A stretch of 6,696 nt of DNA from Actinobacillus genomosp. 1 (GCF_029774175.1 NZ_CP103835.1:1-6696), one strand, 5' to 3'. Numbered from the stretch's first letter, positions 1-4,688 are shown. Translations and numbers: made by a program. The notes: generated from the sequence alone by a model not told the origin.

Positions 1-360
1 ATGACTTTTATCACACTTAGCGCTGCTGCAGTTTCAATTTATGCCCAAGCTAATGAACAACCGCATCAAGCACACATGAATATGCCAATGTCGACAGATT
101 CAGCAATGCAACAAGAATTAATGCAAGGTATGAATCAAATGCATCAAGACATGATGGCAGCTGCGCAATATAAAGATCCTGATGTTGCTTTTGCAGCAGG
201 TATGTTGCCACACCATATTGGCGCAGTAAAAATGGCGGAAGTTGAATTAAAATACGGAAAAGATCCTGAAATGCGTAAGCTTGCTGAGAATATTATTAAC
301 GCACAACAAGCGGAAATTGAACAAATGCAAAAATGGCTTAAAGTGCACAATAAAAAATAA
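1..360 (+). CDS. DUF305 family Met/His-rich periplasmic protein (3' 119 codons; start lies at 6685)
   Basis: Most of a small exported protein of the DUF305 family. The base-1 ATG is probably internal. Joined to the four codons at 6685-6696 it gives 123 residues beginning MKKLMTF, with a hydrophobic core and an Ala-Gln-Ala signal peptidase I site near residues 19-21. The mature N-terminus is packed with Met and His (HMNMPM, then MQGMNQMHQDMM), a pattern suited to Cu(I) binding. The family core follows: MLPHHIGAVKMA at full-length residues 72-83 (usual family form HHQGAI, here HHIGAV), then KYGKDPEMRKLAENII and a C-terminal helix rich in Gln and Glu. DUF305 members include the cyanobacterial copper protein CopM, so metal binding in the periplasm is a reasonable inference, not proven. 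It is the only accessory cargo gene of the element. Family assignment is firm; the metal is inferred. Confidence 0.88.
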   Translation: MTFITLSAAAVSIYAQANEQPHQAHMNMPMSTDSAMQQELMQGMNQMHQDMMAAAQYKDPDVAFAAGMLPHHIGAVKMAEVELKYGKDPEMRKLAENIINAQQAEIEQMQKWLKVHNKK

Positions 361-365
361 AAAAA

Positions 366-386
366 GCCCTCTAACTTTTTGGGGGC
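366..386 (+). terminator. Weak or truncated terminator-like hairpin after the DUF305 gene
   Basis: GCCCTC (366-371) can pair with GGGGGC (381-386) through six pairs, one of them G-U, around a 9-base loop. It lies six bases past the stop codon. The T-run does not follow directly: AGATTATAGG intervenes before CTTTTTATTT (401-410). It may be a terminator whose tail was replaced at the GGGGGC boundary. Activity is uncertain. Confidence 0.35.
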
Positions 387-408
387 AGATTATAGGTCGT
401 CTTTTTAT

Positions 409-495
409 TTAGTAAACAAACTTGCCTGCTGCGTGTAATGCTTCATCAAGTGCTGCCTGTTCAATCTCTTGGTGAATATACTCGGTGAATATACT
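409..495 (-). pseudogene. Possible C-terminal remnant of an unrecognised small protein
   Basis: On the minus strand, reading toward 409, a protein-like tail ends HQEIEQAALDEALHAAGKFVY then stop. Codon choice looks coding, but nothing upstream in that frame looks like a protein. The 13-bp tandem duplication at 471-496 is not a multiple of three. Removing one copy joins the tail to GTG CTT GAG GGC, so the duplication probably broke a reading frame. I do not recognise the family. It could equally be a chance open frame. Confidence 0.22.
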
Positions 496-496
496 C
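471..496. repeat. 13-bp perfect tandem duplication
   Basis: GGTGAATATACTC occurs twice back to back (471-483 and 484-496) with no mismatch, typical of recent replication slippage. It lies just before the iteron-like repeats. Confidence 0.9.
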
Positions 497-513
497 GCCC
501 TCAAGCACACAAT

Positions 514-557
514 AACAACAAATTTGTACACATCAAACAACAAATTTGTACACATTA
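514..557. repeat. Two iteron-like 22-bp direct repeats
   Basis: Units at 514-535 and 536-557 share AACAACAAATTTGTACACAT exactly (20 bp) and differ at one of the last two bases (CA versus TA). The 22-bp period is two helical turns, as in protein-binding iterons of plasmid origins and partition sites. Each unit contains the palindrome TGTACA. Only two copies are visible. They could be a Rep-binding site, a partition site or a regulator site. Confidence 0.75.
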
Positions 558-569
558 AACTTCTGAAAT

Positions 570-584
570 CCTTGTGCCACAAGG
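570..584. repeat. Perfect 15-bp palindrome next to the iterons
   Basis: CCTTGTG, a central C, then CACAAGG. Seven base pairs are perfect, so single-stranded DNA would need to open the arms slightly to form a hairpin. It sits 13 bp past the second iteron. Its role is unknown; a binding site for a dimeric protein or part of an origin are possible. Confidence 0.6.
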
Positions 585-625
585 CTATAACCCTGCCGAA
601 AACACAAAAACACAAAAATAATATA

Positions 626-643
626 GCGGAACTGCTGTTCCGC
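626..643 (-). terminator. GC-rich hairpin, possible minus-strand terminator
   Basis: GCGGAAC (626-632) pairs with GTTCCGC (637-643) around a 4-base loop. Read on the minus strand the hairpin is followed by TATATTATTTTT, a loose T-rich tail. It lies downstream of the minus-strand relaxase remnant and may be its old terminator. On the plus strand no T-run follows directly. Confidence 0.35.
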
Positions 644-757
644 CTTGTCGCTACGCTCTATTTTTTCTTTTCTCGGCTTTTCAATCACTCCGCCCTCGCT
701 TTGCCGATTGGCTTTGTTCTGCAAATAAGGGGGCAGGGGATAGGTTCGAGCGTTTAA

Positions 758-907
758 TCAACTCCGTGCAAGGTTCGAGTTTTCGCCTTTTTCGTTGGTG
801 TGTATGGCGAATGTTGATGGAGCGTTAGGTAAAATCGTTTCAATATAATTTTTCACAAGGTTTATATTTTGCTGATGATTTAGTTCTTTAGGTAAGAAGA
901 AATACAT
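758..907 (-). pseudogene. Truncated MobA/MobL-like relaxase remnant
   Basis: About 49 codons on the minus strand, from the ATG at 907-905 to a TGA at 760-758, read like the N-terminal half of a MobA/MobL (MOBQ) relaxase domain: LPKELNHQQN, then NYIETILPNAPSTFAIH and a following TNEKGEN segment. In intact family members the AIH stretch is soon followed by the metal-binding NPHxH motif. Here that motif is missing and the frame stops 14 residues after AIH. Nothing recognisable precedes it, and the usual N-terminal YxxxR-type start is absent. The working relaxase of this element is the MOBV protein at 4712-6172, so this appears to be the relic of an earlier, unrelated mobilization module. Identification rests on motif memory only. 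Confidence 0.5.
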
Positions 908-978
908 TATTATTGTAATTAAGTTAAGTAAACTCAACAATATCAATGTGTTGTAGATCGAACATTTAGTTTTTTGGT

Positions 979-1007
979 TTGATTTTCTATTGTTGTGAGG
1001 ATATGAT
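979..1007 (+). promoter_or_regulatory. Probable sigma70 promoter of the rep transcript
   Basis: The -35 is TTGATT (979-984), the spacer is 17 bp and the -10 is TATGAT (1002-1007), with four and five of six consensus matches. The predicted start near 1014 gives a leader of about 120 bases before the leader peptide and about 185 before rep. It is the best match in the region ahead of rep. Confidence 0.6.
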
Positions 1008-1025
1008 ATTCAGCAATTAACAGGT

Positions 1026-1131
1026 ACAAAAAAGCCAGTCCTGCAAGACTGGCTTATTTGTGAAGTATAAACTTCGGAAATTGTTGCTTCGTTGACACCG
1101 ACCGCAATATTTTCCCCAATAAGGAGAAACG
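1026..1131 (-). ncRNA. Probable antisense (copy-control) RNA to the rep leader
   Basis: A minus-strand promoter-like sequence (see 1137-1168) and the strong minus-strand terminator at 1028-1055 bracket a predicted RNA of about 105 bases. It is fully complementary to the rep leader, including the ribosome site of the leader peptide (AAGGAG, 1121-1126). Besides the terminator hairpin, a 5' hairpin TTTCTCC / GGGGAAA (complement of 1129-1111) would place part of the anti-ribosome-site bases in its stem. The layout matches antisense copy-number control in which the RNA blocks a leader peptide rather than rep itself. It is inferred from layout only. Confidence 0.45.
1028..1055 (-). terminator. Strong hairpin terminator for a minus-strand transcript
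   Basis: AAGCCAGTC (1032-1040) and GACTGGCTT (1047-1055) form a perfect 9-bp stem with a 6-base loop. On the minus strand the stem runs into a six-T tract (complement of A at 1028-1033), the form of an intrinsic terminator. On the plus strand the tail is only ATTTG, so rep transcription could read through. In the sense RNA the same hairpin lies close to the predicted 5' end, where its loop could pair with the antisense loop. Confidence 0.7.
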
Positions 1132-1136
1132 TTGTT

Positions 1137-1168
1137 ATGTTATATTTTTATATCATAAAAATCAACAA
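1137..1168 (-). promoter_or_regulatory. Candidate promoter of the antisense RNA
   Basis: Minus strand: TTGTTG (1168-1163), an 18-bp spacer and TATAAC (1144-1139), or alternatively TTGATT (1165-1160), 17 bp and TAACAT (1142-1137). The -10 is good and the -35 is modest. Its position, about 100 bp ahead of a strong minus-strand terminator with no gene between, is what makes it credible. The region is very AT-rich, so a chance match is possible. Confidence 0.4.
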
Positions 1169-1208
1169 CAAACCGCAATCCTTTAAGGATTGTGGCTATG
1201 TGTCTTAA
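1137..1208 (+). CDS. Leader peptide (23 codons) overlapping the rep start
   Basis: Short ORF from the ATG at 1137 to a TAA at 1206-1208. It has the better ribosome site of the region (AAGGAG, 1121-1126, ten bases before the ATG). The peptide begins MLYFYIIKINN and ends CGYVS; it is not recognised and its sequence is probably unimportant. It overlaps the rep ATG (1198) by 11 bases in a different frame. Ribosomes translating it would melt the hairpin at 1173-1195 that hides the rep ribosome site and would stop beside the rep start, the classic arrangement for translational coupling. Its own ribosome site lies in an imperfect hairpin (1111-1117 against 1123-1129) and is covered by the predicted antisense RNA. 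The start of rep and the start of this peptide would therefore be controlled together. Confidence 0.6.
   Translation: MLYFYIIKINNKPQSFKDCGYVS
1173..1195 (+). promoter_or_regulatory. Hairpin that sequesters the rep ribosome binding site
   Basis: CCGCAATCC (1173-1181) pairs with GGATTGTGG (1187-1195) through nine pairs, one G-U, around the loop TTTAA. The rep ribosome site AAGGA (1185-1189) lies in the loop and 3' arm. The word ACCGCAAT occurs a second time upstream (1101-1108), and that copy could compete for the same 3' arm, allowing an alternative long-range fold. Confidence 0.65.
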
Positions 1209-3051
1209 TTGCCAATCTAAAAATTCTCGCCCGATAACAGGCGAAGAAGTCAGAAAAATTCTACACGCAAACTTTTACTTCCAGACCGAAGCTAAAAAAT
1301 CTCTGATCGTGAATAAAATTGAGCAAGATTTTATGTGCGGAGAGTGGCTTGGTAACAGAGGAGAAAGTGAGCCAGATTTTCAACCTAAAAACAGGCTTGA
1401 ACCCTTATCCGAAAAGGCTTTGGACGTTTATAAAAACTTGCAAAATTTGCGAAATGAACGGACTAAACAGGACTGGGATAGGCTAAATGTTTCTCGTGCT
1501 TGGACTGAATCAATTCGAACCCAAAATAATCGCCGTGTATCTATGGCGATGTGTGGAATGTATGCCCTGAATACCCCAAACAATCAAGATGAATTGACTG
1601 GGGAGAGCTTTATTCGTCTTGTAAGAAGCTCAAATGGTGATGTGCATACTGAATACTGTGCGAAGTGTAAAAATCGTTTTTGTATCTGCGGAAAAGAAAA
1701 GTCTGCCCTGATTTCTCGTGATTTGTCTGTGGTGCTTGATAAGGTGGAGCGTGAGAATCTCTATTCATCAATGCTTACCCTAACGGTTCAGCACTCTATT
1801 TCTGATGACCCTGTAAAAGTTAATGAAGCGTTGATAGAAGCCAAAAGAAGAACGTTTAACAATGGATCTATTAAGCGTGCTTTGGCTAATTTATTAGGCA
1901 ATGTGGAAGGCATAAATCTGTATGGTGGTAAAAGACGAGATGGGCTAGGAATGTTCCACGCTCACGAAGTAACTTACGGTAAAAACGGATTCCACCCTCA
2001 CTACCACGTGATGATTGTTCACTCTAAAAATCCGTCAAAAGCGGAGTTAAAAGAGCTTAAAGAAAAAATCTATGAGGAATTTAACAAGCATTACAAGGCA
2101 ATTACAGGTAAACGCCTGTCTAAAACTCACGCAGTAGATTTGCGAGTTTTAAGCAAGGAAGAAAGCCGTGAGGTTGTTGCTCGTTACTTCTCTAAAAGTG
2201 GCTTTGCTAATGAGTTTACAGGCATTGCGAACAAGCAAAAACTTCAATCTCCCGAAGCTGATTTAGCCGATCTTTATGATGATGACATTATGAAAATGAA
2301 AAGGCAGGAGCTAACAGACATTCATAATTTCATTCAGGAAAGAATGCAGACGGCTTCAATCACTCACGTAGGTTTGCTAGATGCCGGTGTTTATTACAAG
2401 AAATTAAAGCAGATACCTGAATTTAAAGAGATTGCCGTTCATCATTACAACCGTTACAAGCAGATATTTTGCCAGATGGTAGAAACCTATTCAGGTGTTC
2501 AGCAATACCGTTTTTCTAACGGTTTACGCTCGTGGGCTGGGCTTGATGAAGAAGAGCAAGAAAAAGAAGATTTGATTTGCGAAGAAACAGGCGAAAAAAT
2601 CGAGGTGCAGTCATTTAACGTAAGAATCCGTGATAACGTTTGGCGTTTCATCAATAACACTTCAAATGTGCCGAATCTGTTTAAAATCGCTCGATATTAT
2701 GAGATGAACTATTTCAAGATGGTGGAAATTATTGGGGTTATATCAGACATAGCTGAGCGAATTAACGTTATTGATAGGGTAGCTCCAATGAGAGCTTATA
2801 TCGCTCAATTACTTGCTTCTGATGGGGAGATGCGTTCCTTTGACTTGTCCGAGTATCAACAAAAACAAGAGCAAGAACCACGAAATAAAATAGAGCGTTT
2901 GAAGTTGGCTCAAAAATTCTTTGCTGATAAAGGTAAACGCCCAACGGCTCGCCCTGTTTTCTACGATTTCAAAGGTAGAACCTATTCAAGAGCAGAGTTT
3001 GAAATAGAGTTTAAGGCGGAGTTAGAACAGTGTTCAAATATCATAAGTTAA
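1198..3051 (+). CDS. rep: HUH-endonuclease rolling-circle replication initiator (Rep_1-like)
   Basis: Plasmid replication initiator expected to nick the double-strand origin and carry the 5' end on a tyrosine. The ATG at 1198 is chosen because AAGGA (1185-1189) is eight bases upstream. A GTG at 1192 in the same frame would be only two bases from it. Numbered from 1198 (617 residues), motif 1 is MLTLTVQ at 192-198. The HUH metal motif is EVTYGKNGFHPHYHVMIVH with the key His at 266, 268 and 270. The likely active tyrosine is Tyr330 in EVVARYFSK (327 region to 333). A possible zinc site is Cys154, Cys157, Cys162 and Cys164, with another Cys pair at 2 and 5. The order motif 1, HUH, Tyr matches the pC194/pUB110 Rep family, but 617 residues is about twice the usual length. 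The extra is an N-terminal ~150 residues and a C-terminal ~280 residues of unknown role. Expression appears to depend on the leader peptide and antisense RNA. The stop codon lies inside the first res subsite. Confidence 0.88.
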   Translation: MCLNCQSKNSRPITGEEVRKILHANFYFQTEAKKSLIVNKIEQDFMCGEWLGNRGESEPDFQPKNRLEPLSEKALDVYKNLQNLRNERTKQDWDRLNVSRAWTESIRTQNNRRVSMAMCGMYALNTPNNQDELTGESFIRLVRSSNGDVHTEYCAKCKNRFCICGKEKSALISRDLSVVLDKVERENLYSSMLTLTVQHSISDDPVKVNEALIEAKRRTFNNGSIKRALANLLGNVEGINLYGGKRRDGLGMFHAHEVTYGKNGFHPHYHVMIVHSKNPSKAELKELKEKIYEEFNKHYKAITGKRLSKTHAVDLRVLSKEESREVVARYFSKSGFANEFTGIANKQKLQSPEADLADLYDDDIMKMKRQELTDIHNFIQERMQTASITHVGLLDAGVYYKKLKQIPEFKEIAVHHYNRYKQIFCQMVETYSGVQQYRFSNGLRSWAGLDEEEQEKEDLICEETGEKIEVQSFNVRIRDNVWRFINNTSNVPNLFKIARYYEMNYFKMVEIIGVISDIAERINVIDRVAPMRAYIAQLLASDGEMRSFDLSEYQQKQEQEPRNKIERLKLAQKFFADKGKRPTARPVFYDFKGRTYSRAEFEIEFKAELEQCSNIIS

Positions 3052-3142
3052 GAACACAACAAAATAATAGTAAGTTAAGTGTTCAAAAGTCGATTATTGA
3101 CACTTTTAAAAGCAAGGTGTAGCATAATCGAATTATGAACAC
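3030..3142. promoter_or_regulatory. res: Three-subsite res locus for the adjacent serine resolvase
   Basis: Three inverted-repeat sites with GTGT/ACAC-type ends lie in a row. Site A (3030-3057, 28 bp) runs GTGTTC to GAACAC with perfect 6-bp ends. Site B (3077-3105) runs AAGTGT to ACACTT. Site C (3117-3142) runs GTGT to ACAC around CATAAT-CGA-ATTATG. Centre spacings are about 47 and 39 bp. Number, length and order resemble Tn3/gamma-delta res, where the crossover site is farthest from the resolvase gene, so A would be site I. Site A overlaps the end of rep. Bound resolvase would cover the promoter at 3097-3125, giving autorepression. Confidence 0.7.
3097..3125 (+). promoter_or_regulatory. Resolvase-toxin operon promoter inside res
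   Basis: A perfect -35 TTGACA (3097-3102), a 17-bp spacer and a -10 TAGCAT (3120-3125); an alternative -10, CATAAT, lies at 3123-3128. The -35 is in res site B and the -10 in site C, so resolvase binding should block RNA polymerase. Confidence 0.6.
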
Positions 3143-3164
3143 TTAGCTAAACAAAGGAAAAGAT

Positions 3165-3758
3165 ATGCGTTTATTTGGTTATTGCCGTGTATCAACGGAA
3201 AGACAAGCTAAAACCGACGACAAAGGCGAATATGTAGGTTCTTTAAAAATTCAGCGTGATTTGCTTATTCAGCACGGTGTTGAACCGCATAGGATTGTTA
3301 CTGATATTGGAACAGGTGCGAATTTTGAACGACAAGGGATTAGCGAGTTACTACTTAAAATGGAGAGCGGTGATCGTCTGCTTGTTCCTAAACTTGACCG
3401 TTTGGGGCGTAATACGTTGGAAATGTTGGAACTTATTGATAAGTTTGATAAGAGTAACATTTCTATTGAGTTTATTAGCGATGGTATTTCCACCGGTGGC
3501 GAAATGGGGAAAATGGTAGTTACTATTTTAGCCGCAGTAGCAACTTCTGAACGTGCAAGGATTTTGGAGCGTACCAACGAGGGCAGATTAGAAGCCAAAG
3601 AAAGAGGGGTTAAGTTTGGTCGCAAAGTCAAAGTAGATGCTGAAAAAGTTAAACGTTTGAAAGATGATGGCTTAAACCATTCACAAATTGCTGAAAAGCT
3701 CAAAATATCAAGAGCTAGTGTCATTCGAGCGTTAAGAAAGTATTCATTGGAAGGTTAA
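3165..3758 (+). CDS. Serine resolvase/invertase (plasmid multimer resolution)
   Basis: A 197-residue small serine recombinase. The N-terminal catalytic domain opens YCRVSTERQ with the nucleophile Ser10 and Arg8. Other active-site residues by analogy with gamma-delta resolvase are Arg56, Asp78, Arg79 and Arg82 (LDRLGRN at 77-83). The long helix E region is near TSERARILERT (127-137). A C-terminal helix-turn-helix of the Hin type covers about 160-190 (KRLKDDGLNHSQIAEKLKIS). Length and layout are normal for the resolvase/invertase family, with a small acidic insertion (TDDKGEY) after the active site as in ParA-type plasmid resolvases. The ribosome site AAAGGAAAAG precedes the ATG. With three res sites directly upstream and no invertible segment or transposase, its job is most likely resolving plasmid multimers, which matters for a small plasmid without an obvious partition system. 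The toxin gene follows after three bases. Confidence 0.93.
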   Translation: MRLFGYCRVSTERQAKTDDKGEYVGSLKIQRDLLIQHGVEPHRIVTDIGTGANFERQGISELLLKMESGDRLLVPKLDRLGRNTLEMLELIDKFDKSNISIEFISDGISTGGEMGKMVVTILAAVATSERARILERTNEGRLEAKERGVKFGRKVKVDAEKVKRLKDDGLNHSQIAEKLKISRASVIRALRKYSLEG

Positions 3759-3761
3759 TAT

Positions 3762-4205
3762 ATGGCAATCAACCACCGCCCCAAAGTGGGCGAATTATTG
3801 GAATGTGATTTCGGTCAATGGACTGAACCTGAAACAGTGAACGGTCATATTCCACCGGAAATGATTAAACGTCGCCTTGTCGTGGTATTGAATGGCGATA
3901 TTGATGGACGAAGCGTGATAGTTGCTCCGATTTCATCGACGAAAGCCTATGGGCGTTTAGCCACATTTCACGAATATCTAAGCCCTGACTTGATTCAGGA
4001 AACGAATTTCTACGAAAAAAGAGATCGTTGGGTTAAAACAGAACATTTGCGTTGCGTGAGTACAAAGCGATTGCATTACATTTTCAACAATGGGCAAAAG
4101 CTGAATCAACGCTTGCCAAATGACGTTGTAACGGCAATTCAAAAGAAAGTGCTGATTGCCGTAAGTGGTAAACGTATTCTTGATGGCTTGAATACCAAAG
4201 AATAA
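3762..4205 (+). CDS. PemK/MazF-family toxin-like protein without an obvious antitoxin
   Basis: A 147-residue protein with the PemK/MazF pattern. It has an early GELLECDFG (10-18; family form GDIxxxDFG), RRLVVVLNGD (37-46; the usual arginine-rich strand before the valine-rich one), VIVAPISS (52-59) and VKTEHLRCVSTKRL (91-104; family form VDQLRTVSKxRL). MazF proteins are ribosome-independent mRNA endonucleases, and an RNase role is inferred from family. It is about 35 residues longer than typical MazF, with an insertion around residues 65-90 and a longer C-terminal helix. It starts three bases after the resolvase stop, with GGAAGG (3749-3754) inside the end of the resolvase gene, so the two are co-transcribed and probably coupled. 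Classic pairs have an antitoxin just upstream, but here that place is taken by the resolvase. It could be an orphan toxin, a non-toxic relative, or be held in check by autorepression of the operon. Confidence 0.8.
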   Translation: MAINHRPKVGELLECDFGQWTEPETVNGHIPPEMIKRRLVVVLNGDIDGRSVIVAPISSTKAYGRLATFHEYLSPDLIQETNFYEKRDRWVKTEHLRCVSTKRLHYIFNNGQKLNQRLPNDVVTAIQKKVLIAVSGKRILDGLNTKE

Positions 4206-4224
4206 AGCCATATAATGACCTTGT

Positions 4225-4268
4225 TCGGCATAGACCGCTTAAAATTTTATCGGCATAGACCGCTTAAA
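4225..4268. repeat. Two 19-bp direct repeats with a 25-bp period
   Basis: TCGGCATAGACCGCTTAAA occurs exactly at 4225-4243 and 4250-4268, separated by TTTTA. The core GACCGCTT is the complement of AAGCGGTC, the heart of the Actinobacillus-type DNA uptake word. They lie between the toxin gene and its terminator. Confidence 0.85.
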
Positions 4269-4272
4269 GGAG

Positions 4273-4310
4273 AAAGGCAGTGATAGAAATATCATTGCCT
4301 TTTTTCTTTT
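4273..4310 (+). terminator. Strong intrinsic terminator of the resolvase-toxin operon
   Basis: AAAGGCAGTGATA (4273-4285) pairs with TATCATTGCCTTT (4290-4302) through 13 pairs including one G-U, closed by a GAAA tetraloop, and runs into TTTTTTCTTTT. It is the clearest terminator in the window and should insulate the structured region and mob gene from the toxin transcript. Confidence 0.92.
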
Positions 4311-4333
4311 CTGCTGTTTTAGCGGTGGGGGTT

Positions 4334-4358
4334 ATTAGGGGGAAGCCTTCCCCCTAAT
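4334..4358. repeat. Perfect 25-bp palindrome (12-1-12)
   Basis: ATTAGGGGGAAG, a central C, then CTTCCCCCTAAT. All twelve pairs match. Single-stranded DNA would fold to a GC-rich hairpin, suited to relaxase recognition during transfer or to a replication origin. No T-run follows (TGGTAGCG does), so it is not a typical terminator. Confidence 0.8.
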
Positions 4359-4578
4359 GGTAGCGTAAGCGGAAAACCCTGCTCGATAGTTTTCGGAGAA
4401 ATGACCTCGATTCGTGCGTGCGGTAGCGTTCGGATAACTGAAAATGACACACCCCCCTGCTGAACAATGCAGATCTTAATTCCCACCTAAAATTTCAAAT
4501 AATCCTCGAACAAGCCAAAGGAGTGAAACGACTGCGGAGCGACTGAAAAGGAGCGGAGTAAACCCCGTAGGGCGAACT

Positions 4579-4618
4579 GGTTTTTAAGCGTTAGCGGTCG
4601 GCTTTGCCGATAAAAACC
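4579..4618. repeat. Two-tier inverted repeat (stem around an inner hairpin)
   Basis: GGTTTTTA (4579-4586) pairs with TAAAAACC (4611-4618). Inside lies the hairpin TCGGC-TTT-GCCGA (4598-4610), stacked directly on the outer stem, plus an 11-base unpaired stretch. One more pair set can form outside with a bulged T. This kind of fold in single-stranded DNA is typical of single-strand origins and oriT arms. Confidence 0.6.
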
Positions 4619-4671
4619 GTAGTGAGTACTGATTTTAAAAAAATCGCTTTAAATGCTGATTTGAGAAAGGT

Positions 4672-4688
4672 TATAATTTGATCAAATT
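4672..4688 (+). promoter_or_regulatory. mob promoter -10 overlapped by a 14-bp palindrome
   Basis: A perfect -10 TATAAT (4672-4677) with only a weak -35 (TTAAAT, 4649-4654, 17-bp spacer). The perfect palindrome AATTTGATCAAATT (4675-4688) overlaps the -10 and probable start, the position of a repressor operator. Relaxases often repress their own promoters, but the binder here is unknown. Confidence 0.5.

Larger units (their letters stand above)
361..978. other. Gene-free, rearranged stretch with repeats and relaxase debris
   Basis: No intact gene is convincing here on either strand. The stretch holds, in order: a weak hairpin after the DUF305 gene, a 13-bp tandem duplication, two 22-bp iteron-like repeats, a 15-bp palindrome, a GC-rich hairpin, the 9-bp word AGGTTCGAG twice (742-750 and 771-779), and a truncated MobA/MobL-like fragment on the minus strand. 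The mix of repeats and broken coding sequence looks like recombined plasmid backbone. The iterons and palindrome make 514-643 a candidate for an origin element, but nothing proves it. Confidence 0.6.

Noticed and set aside
485..757. 90-codon plus-strand open frame across the iterons and hairpin
   Set aside because: No good ribosome site, composition follows the repeats, and it covers clearly non-coding structures.
771..797. GGTTCGAG words resembling a tRNA T-arm and 3' end
   Set aside because: The flanking bases cannot form a T-stem or acceptor stem, and no anticodon arm is found upstream.
1092..1120. Perfect TTGACA at 1092-1097 as a second rep promoter
   Set aside because: No acceptable -10 lies 16-18 bp downstream, where the sequence is CCC/CAAT-like.
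1735..1741. CTTGATA inside rep, identical to the core nick sequence of pC194-type double-strand origins
   Set aside because: A 7-base word is expected about once by chance on the two strands of this window, and there is no surrounding hairpin. Kept only as a possibility.
3269..3724. 151-codon minus-strand open frame opposite the resolvase
   Set aside because: It is a shadow of the resolvase gene, Ser/Leu rich, with no ribosome site or family pattern.
4401..4463. Short 20-codon ORF starting ATGACCTCG in the structured region
   Set aside because: The GGAG is only two bases from the ATG, the product has no protein-like pattern and it lies within the inverted-repeat block.
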